Shown piece by piece: positions 57,790-64,000 of a stretch of 64,000 nucleotides of DNA. The position numbers and the translations under genes were made by a program. Source of the DNA: Sycobia sp. Sy_11 (taxonomy: Eukaryota > Arthropoda > Insecta > Hymenoptera > Epichrysomallidae); assembly GCA_018907035.1 (NCBI GenBank), contig JACCIC010000029.1:4094501-4158500 (forward strand), written 5' to 3'. Each line of letters starts with the position of its first letter. The stretch's first letter is position 1. The notes beneath the pieces were generated by a model that saw nothing but the letters and a program-made list of their open reading frames with translations, was not told the origin of the DNA and did not search any database.

Positions 57790-59870
57790 TGGAAATAGGG
57801 CGACAAGAGCAAGCGAGCCTCCGAAATGAAGACCGGCCGCTTCAAAAGCCATACAAATAAAAAGCAAGAACTAGTGTCGACTTTTCACGAATTTAGCAGC
57901 AGTGATATAATACAATTCATAATAATATGATGATGTTTCTATATTAGACAATAATACTGACTATTTGGTGAAATTTATCAATGATTTCGGAACCCATAAC
58001 AAATAAAAAGCTAGAACGAATGATGGTAGATTTTTGAACTCGAGACTTTGACATCACTGTTTTGGGCGATTAAATTTAAAATTTAGTAGACAGTGATATA
58101 ATAGATACAGCATATGAAGCCAGAAACGAAATCATGATTTTAAAATTCAAAAAGCGATCCTGTTACACCAGTAGAAAATACTATTAATTTAAATCTGAAG
58201 ATTAATGAAAAGATTGAAAATTTATTAAATTAATAATAATGAAAGAAGTAGTTAATTAATATTACGATAACATTATATAATATTAAGTTTAATTCCAATA
58301 AACATCATTATTTATAACGATTTTGTAATACGATAGCCAATAAAACTATTCACAATTTACATGAGTTAGAATCTGAGAATTTCATAGAAAATGATTGCAT
58401 TAAATTGTATTAAATGAAGAAAGCTTTAATTTGGCTTATTAGGTTAGGACATGTTTCTCTGGGATATTTAAAAAGATTTCCTGAAAAATTTAGAAATCTA
58501 CTAAGAGGTTAAGAGCAGATAAAAATTTTGGGATTTTCCATGCATAAACAACCGAACCAATTAGTTCCGTGTCTCATCTTAATGGTTATAAAATTGTATT
58601 AGCCATGATCGACGATCATTATAGAGCTGATTTCGCATTTCCGATGGAACAGAAATTGAAGTGCCTCAACATATAATGATTTGCGTAAACATCATGTGAA
58701 ATGCTATAAGCAGCGACGAAAAAGTCCATTACCTTAGTTTCGAATAAGGTAATTTCGAACACAGATAAAGATACTGTTAACATTTTAAATAATCTGGGTG
58801 CAGAGGGGCGTTGACAACTGAAATGATAAAAAACGCGTCTTATTCTTGATTCGCATTGGGTTTTTACATATTAAGTAGACCATTCCGAAAATATGAAATA
58901 TAAGGCAAGGCTTAGTTATATGAATATTTAAGGACAGAGACAGCTATGATTTACGAAAGACTTATGCATATTTCTCACACATAGCTCTTGTCCAATCGTT
59001 ATTCGGCTTTAATAATAAGTAGAATTTATGTCTGTGATAACTGGACATTCAGACTACGCTTATCTATAGCAATGTCGAAGAGTACATTTATTCCATTATG
59101 GACGTTTTTTAATTCATGTAATGAATTTGAATTTGAATCATGTAATGAATTTCATTCTAGTAAAAATCAAGACAGAATTCTTAAATCGCGTAAGTCATTA
59201 TATCATCTAAAAGATAATCCAAAATGTGGCAATTTTAAATTTATACAGCTAGTAGAAAAATACAATTTTAAGTGTAACGGCGTCGATCTGTATCTATTCA
59301 TGAAATCTATTAATAAACGAAATTGTAATTACTCTTATATGTAGATGATATTTTGGTTGTTAGGAAGAATAATAAGAAAATAGATTCTAGTCCGGTACAT
59401 GGATTATGACGTGACGATAGTCGAAATTCGGTCAAACCTACAGCATTCAAATGGAAAATGGTTAAATTACGTCTGTAAATACTAATCGAAAACTATTATA
59501 TTATGTCTTATTATCGCGACAGACTAATTAATTGTAGATATTTAATAAAGCTGTACAATGACATCGCGTAAAGAACGAAATCCGAGATTGTTGATCTGTC
59601 AGATGGAATCTGTTGCAATCAGTGAAATGATAAAATTGCTAGACTGAATAATTCAGTTAAAAACTTTTTAGCGGACCTATATCTGATCAATTTCTTATGC
59701 GATAATTTCACCACTGTAGCCTATGCTCAAGCTAAAGGGAATATTGTATGAAAGAGTGTGCGAAGAAAAATTTCATCAACATTATATGGATGCTATAAAG
59801 ATTAACTGACTTATATTTTTACGAAGCCCTTAGAATGGGATCAGCATGCTCCATCAACCGAAACCATACT
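57790..59870 (+). pseudogene. Decayed copia-type retrotransposon (pol remains)
   Basis: Plus-strand translation in shifting frames shows copia pol landmarks in the right order. These are a pre-integrase LIWLIRLGHVSLGYLKRFP near 58440; integrase core-like LAMIDDHYRADFAFPM near 58600; reverse transcriptase-like KSRKSLYHLKDNPKCGN near 59190 with VEKYNFKCNGVDLYLF after it; an RNase H-like CDN near 59700; and LTYIFTKPLEW, the end of copia RNase H, near 59810. Many stops, deletions and no recognisable LTRs: an old, dead copy. Confidence 0.75.
58988..59344 (+). pseudogene. Copia reverse transcriptase fragment
   Basis: The longest surviving frame of the relic. The second half carries the KSLYHLKDNPKCGNFKF block and the SVD-like VDLYLF; the YVDD catalytic box is destroyed just after, at a stop (NYSYM, then MIFWLLGR). 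Confidence 0.7.
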
Positions 59871-60379
59871 CAATTTTGATTTTTAATAGCGTTAGACCTA
59901 ACAGTCTAAATGACTAATAGCGTCAGTATATTAGTATAGTCAGTATATACATGTGTATAGCCAAATGACTTCTTAAATTATACAATGTTCATTATAAATT
60001 TCTGATTTTTGTTATTGATTCCTCTGCTGCTATTCCCGTCCATCATAATTAAACCAGATTTAGTTTTATACTTAAGTTTTATAAGAATAAATCATTTATT
60101 TCTGTTCTACAAATATCAGTCATAAGATGTTGCTCTTATAAATTTTAATTGTAGAATTGTATCTTGAACCTTCCAGCAATTACAAGAATCCATTCAGGAT
60201 GTGTACCTGATTCTCTCATATCAGGCCCTGACATTCTTCTCTAAATATTTATTCAAAATTAATGACCATCCCTTAGTCAACCACTTTTTCATTTATGTAA
60301 TAAGTTGCTTATTTCTGACTGCTTTCCTAATTTATAAAAATATGCCTCTCTACAATCTATACATAAAAACGGTGACAAA
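59871..60379. other. AT-rich spacer
   Basis: No gene visible between the copia relic and the mariner. Confidence 0.5.
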
Positions 60380-60381
60380 TA

Positions 60382-61578
60382 CGAGGTGAGACAATTAAGT
60401 AATGCGACAACATCGAGTAAATTTAAAAATTAAGGTACATCGCTGCGCTCCGCTTCCAGCGTGTTTTCCAGATTTCGTAACAACTCTGGAACACTTCATT
60501 TGGGACCTCTCCGAGTATCCTCGTCACAGATTCTTGGATGCATTCAACGGAGTCAAAATGTCGACCTTGGACGAATTTTTTCAAATGGGGGAGTAGGAAA
60601 AAGTCACAGGGTGACATGTCCGGTGAATAGGGCGGTTGTGGTAACGTTGCGATGCCTTTAGACGCCAAGAACGGAGAGTCACTGAACATACTGTGACAAC
60701 GAGCAATGTCATGATGCAGAACCCAAGTCTTCGCGATCTCTGGACGCACTCTGAGCACCCTTTTTCGTAATTTTTCGAGTAAATTGCGGTAGAATACTTG
60801 ATTTACGGTTTGTCCAGGTGATACAAACTCTTTGTGAACCACTCCTTTGCTGTCGAAGAAGAAAATGAACATGGTTTTCACTTTGGACTTGCTCATTCTC
60901 GCCTTCTTTGGCCTTAGCGCTCCAGGGGACAGCCACTGTATGCTTTGTTCTTTAGTTTCGGGGTCATATTGGCAGAACCAACTTTTATCACCAGTAATAA
61001 CTCGTTCGAGAAGAGTAGGATCACTTTCAAACTGCTCGGGACAATATTGAACGATGTTCATTCGGTGGGCTTTTTGCTCAACTGAAAGATTCTTCGATTC
61101 CGTCTTGGCGCACAGCTTTTTCATGACGAAATCTCTACAGTTAAAATTGTTTTGATTCCGAATTAATATTCAGCTCGTCAGCCAACATTCGAATGGTTGA
61201 TCACCGGTCTGGATGAGCAAGGACGCGGACGCGCTGCGCATTCGCGTCTGTTCACATTTGAATTGGTATTCCGCTCCGCGCCTCGTCTTCGACGCTCTCA
61301 CGGCCTTTTTTAAAATCTTCATGACACCGAAGCAGTTGACTACGACTCAGGGCATTACTACCATACACTATAAGCCTTTTTCATAAGTTTCTTTCGCGGT
61401 TTCGATGAGTTTCGTACACAAGTTTATCGCGCACCGTTGTTCTAAATGTCTCTGTTCCATTTTCGTGATAGCCACTACTCGCGCATTGTTATAAAACACT
61501 AAACAGCTGGCGAAGAAATGATCGTATAAAATTCGTCAGTTCATAAAATCGATCGCATTACTTAATTGTCCGACTTCG
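60382..61578 (-). mobile_element. Near-complete mariner (pseudogene), same family as 10010-11137
   Basis: Inverted repeats containing ACAATTAAGTAATGCGA sit at both ends, with TA on both sides. The span is about 1.2 kb. The N-terminal coding part (61100-61480) has stops and a lost frame; the C-terminal two thirds are still open. Confidence 0.88.
60423..61124 (-). pseudogene. Mariner transposase, C-terminal two thirds
   Basis: 233 residues with GDKSWFCQYDPETKEQS (first aspartate), HHDIARCHS (second) and [11 protein letters not shown] (third), 34 residues between the last two. The upstream helix-turn-helix coding part is present but interrupted by stops, so no full enzyme can be made. Confidence 0.88.
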
Positions 61579-62542
61579 TATATTATCTATAATTATTGGC
61601 CGATATCAATTCTATTAAGATCCTCTATTTGTAAGATTGTATGGTCAGCAGTATATTAAAAAAAAAAAAAATACTTTACACATATTATTACATATGTGCA
61701 GCATCATATTTTTGATGGATAATATACCATTACTAACCTTCTGTTATATCGAACTTTCATATTTGAAATATTTCTCAAATCTAGACGAATTGAATAAATA
61801 AAATGCAATAGTTTGAATCGTACCTGATGAAACTAAGACATATCGTAAGAATTTCTAGTGCTTTGTTAGATATATCAATCATATCTTCTATTCTTTCACA
61901 TTCTTGTCATCTTGGTACACTACTCTTGAATATCTAAATAAATGATATGCCATTAACGCTTAAGTCTGCCAATTGTTTTCTCAATGCCAATTCTGTAACG
62001 TTATATTGGGAAATTAATCAAACATTTAGTAAGACATTTATTGGTTTAGAGTTAGGATCGGCAAAAACAGTTTCACTTTAAATATTCAAGAATGCTCTAT
62101 TATGACGTTTTATAGAATCCCTAACCCTTTTTACCTTAATTATAATATTGGCACAATATTACATGGAACTTTTTACTAACTTGGACTTAAGTATAATCTT
62201 TGATTCGGTCTTATCTTTTACGCACCACATTAGCTTTATCGCTAGTAAAGCATTGAGAATATTTGTAATTATTCGTAGAAATTCGTTTGACTCTAAATAC
62301 CTATAGCATTATTTAATTATTCGAGCATGGATACTCTCATAATCACGTACGGCTCAATTATATTTCAGTTTTGTACTTATAAATTCCTGTGTCCGTTATA
62401 AACTATTATTATGTTTCTGTTATGACAAGATTAAAAATATTATGATGAAAAACTTCCATTTGGCTTTTGTCATTCATCTTACTTCATTATAAAGATTTTA
62501 TACCGTTATGCATTTCAAGTTGGTGTAACGGCCATCTTATAA
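61579..62542. other. Sequence upstream of gene D first exons
   Basis: AT-rich, no gene. The last few hundred bases should correspond to the upstream block of exon 1a but have diverged too far to align by eye. Confidence 0.45.
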
Positions 62543-62609
62543 ATGGTTTGTTATATACTAAGTTTTGAAGTTATTCTAATTTCAAATACCTTGTTTTAGT
62601 TAATTATAT
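62543..62609 (+). pseudogene. Dead alternative first exon 1a of gene D
   Basis: It starts like the other signal exons (MVCYILSFEVILIS) but meets a TAG where the others read Ala or Val before the terminal Cys. The splice donor is also gone (TTATATT instead of TGTGGTAAG). It lies 885 bases upstream of the good exon 1b, as 1a does in gene C. Confidence 0.7.
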
Positions 62610-63078
62610 TATTTCTATTCACTTATTCAATGTTAGTATATTAAATATTGATTCTAAAATTGGATAAGAGTACTTTACCTGCATTTTAATAAGTTTACAT
62701 CAAAGTTGATGACACTTAGAGAGCTCAGTTAGAGGAGGTCAATTGTTTCTATAATATTTGTTATCAGTGACTTCTGTACATAAATATAAAATATTTTATA
62801 AAATAAATTACTTCCACAAAGTTTTTCAGACTCATGTTTTTGGAAACACGTAATGGTATATCTATTTCTTATTCTTTAAATTACTCAAACATATTAAAAA
62901 TAATCAGAATTATTGAGATAAATTTCAAGCAGTTTTTCATGTACGAACTAATAAATAGTATTAGAAATTACATTAAAAATGATTCATAAATTGTTTCCTA
63001 ATAAAAGGCTTCGTAAATGATTTATTACAAAAGGAATAAGTAAGAAAATAATAAAAAATTCATTCCACACTAAAAATC

Positions 63079-63427
63079 GTCTTTGAATCGTTTAAATTAA
63101 TAAATTATCTTATTGTAAATCTTGTTTTATAAAAAAACTGTCAAATTGTATAATAAAATGCTAATACGAATTTTAATATATACAACCTTCATGAAAAATT
63201 TTTAGTTTCTAATATTTATTTGTCATTAAAAATGAAGAAAAGACCAGTTTGGAACAATTACACACAAATTCATGATTATGTATAAGAATATATTATGATT
63301 ATTTTTGAATATAATTATCTTTACATTTATAGTTACGGTTGCTAATATTGGTACATATATAGATATTTTTACTAATTGGGTTTTTATTTATAGCATTGTT
63401 TACTGGATAGTATTTATATGTTGCAAA
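63079..63427 (+). promoter_or_regulatory. Conserved upstream block of gene D
   Basis: It matches 46037-46387 closely, including ATTATTTTTGAATATAATTA about 130 bases before the ATG and TTGCAAAATG or TTGTAAAATG at the start codon. Confidence 0.6.
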
Positions 63428-63491
63428 ATGGATTATTCGATGATAAGTTTTGCATTTTTTCTAATTTCAAGTGCTCTGGCAGTTAATTGTG
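63428..63491 (+). CDS. Gene D exon 1: signal peptide of a fourth protease homologue (partial gene)
   Basis: 21 codons (M, DYSMISF, hydrophobic core FAFFLI, ending ALAVNC) plus one base before GTAAGT. Intron 1 starts like those of B and C (match near 63867-63964). By the array pattern, exons 2-4 should lie several kb beyond the window. Confidence 0.75.
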
Positions 63492-64000
63492 GTAAGTTAT
63501 ATCAATATACTCAATTTTTGTACATTGAATATTCTTATATTCTATAAACAAAAAAAATTTTAATTTATAATATAAAAAAAGACATTAATTTATATATTGC
63601 ATGGCTCTCTGGATTATTTTATTACTATCAAAGAAATATGTTATAAATAAAATAGATATGGTTACTTACAATCAAGTTTGAATCGTAAAAATTACAGATA
63701 AAAAAGTATTAGTAGTATCAATCTATCCATTCATTGATATTACACGTATGAAGTTCATCAACCAGGCTCATAACTTTTTGTGACTTTTCTTTTTGTACAT
63801 AGCCAAAAAGAGTGTAAGTTAAAATTTTTAGAGCAATTGGTTTTTATTATTCTAATAATATGTTACAGCTTTCAAATTTTAAACTTCTCTTAGAAAATAT
63901 TTATGGTATGATTCTATCTTTATTAAATACTATGCTGTCGAGGAACATAATTATAATATAAAATTGTTATAAAAAAATATATAATGAGTGGCAAGAGATG
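63492..64000. other. Start of gene D intron 1
   Basis: AT-rich. The TTTCAAATTTTAAACTTCTC stretch near 63868 matches intron 1 of B (19587) and C (46700). Confidence 0.6.

Overview
The window looks like nuclear DNA of an insect. It is AT-rich, rich in microsatellites, and contains spliced genes with GT-AG introns, many mariner transposons, a non-LTR retrotransposon, a copia relic and LTR-like blocks. A hymenopteran such as a parasitoid wasp or ant is plausible, but this is an inference from overall character and not from a diagnostic gene.

The main content is a plus-strand tandem array of secreted chymotrypsin-fold serine protease homologues. Three copies are complete (A, 7111-14142; B, 18245-26957; C, 46388-55347) and a fourth (D) begins at 63428 and leaves the window. 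Each has four coding exons: a signal-peptide exon ending in phase 1, then three exons carrying the protease-like domain. Intron 1 is long (3.9-5.5 kb) and intron 2 is short (95-140 bp). The predicted proteins are 300, 309 and 304 residues. All three catalytic positions are replaced in all copies: His57 by Asp or Glu, Asp102 by His or Asn, and Ser195 by Asp or Glu. These are therefore pseudoproteases. Copies C and D have a second signal-peptide exon about 0.8-0.9 kb upstream of the first, with its own upstream block, and in D that extra exon is dead.

The array is broken up by transposable elements. An intact 345-residue mariner transposase lies in intron 3 of B, a degraded endonuclease/RNase H LINE lies in intron 3 of C, and mariner relics lie in intron 1 of A and of C and between genes. 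Between B and C (28.3-41.9 kb) is an island of mariner relics and four LTR-like blocks. Two are related and very long (2.7 and 2.2 kb, 30171-32837 and 34279-36498). Two others (36541-37789 and 37826-39196) follow directly, each separated by an (AT)n tract. The GC-rich stretch after them ends with a small intronless ORF (40171-40611) encoding a basic, low-complexity protein of 146 residues. It has a TATA box, a possible initiator and three CCAAT boxes upstream and a polyadenylation signal downstream. I do not recognise this protein.

The right flank (56-61.6 kb) holds another LTR-like block, a decayed copia element and a mariner pseudogene before gene D. Most remaining sequence is AT-rich intron or intergenic DNA in which I see no gene.
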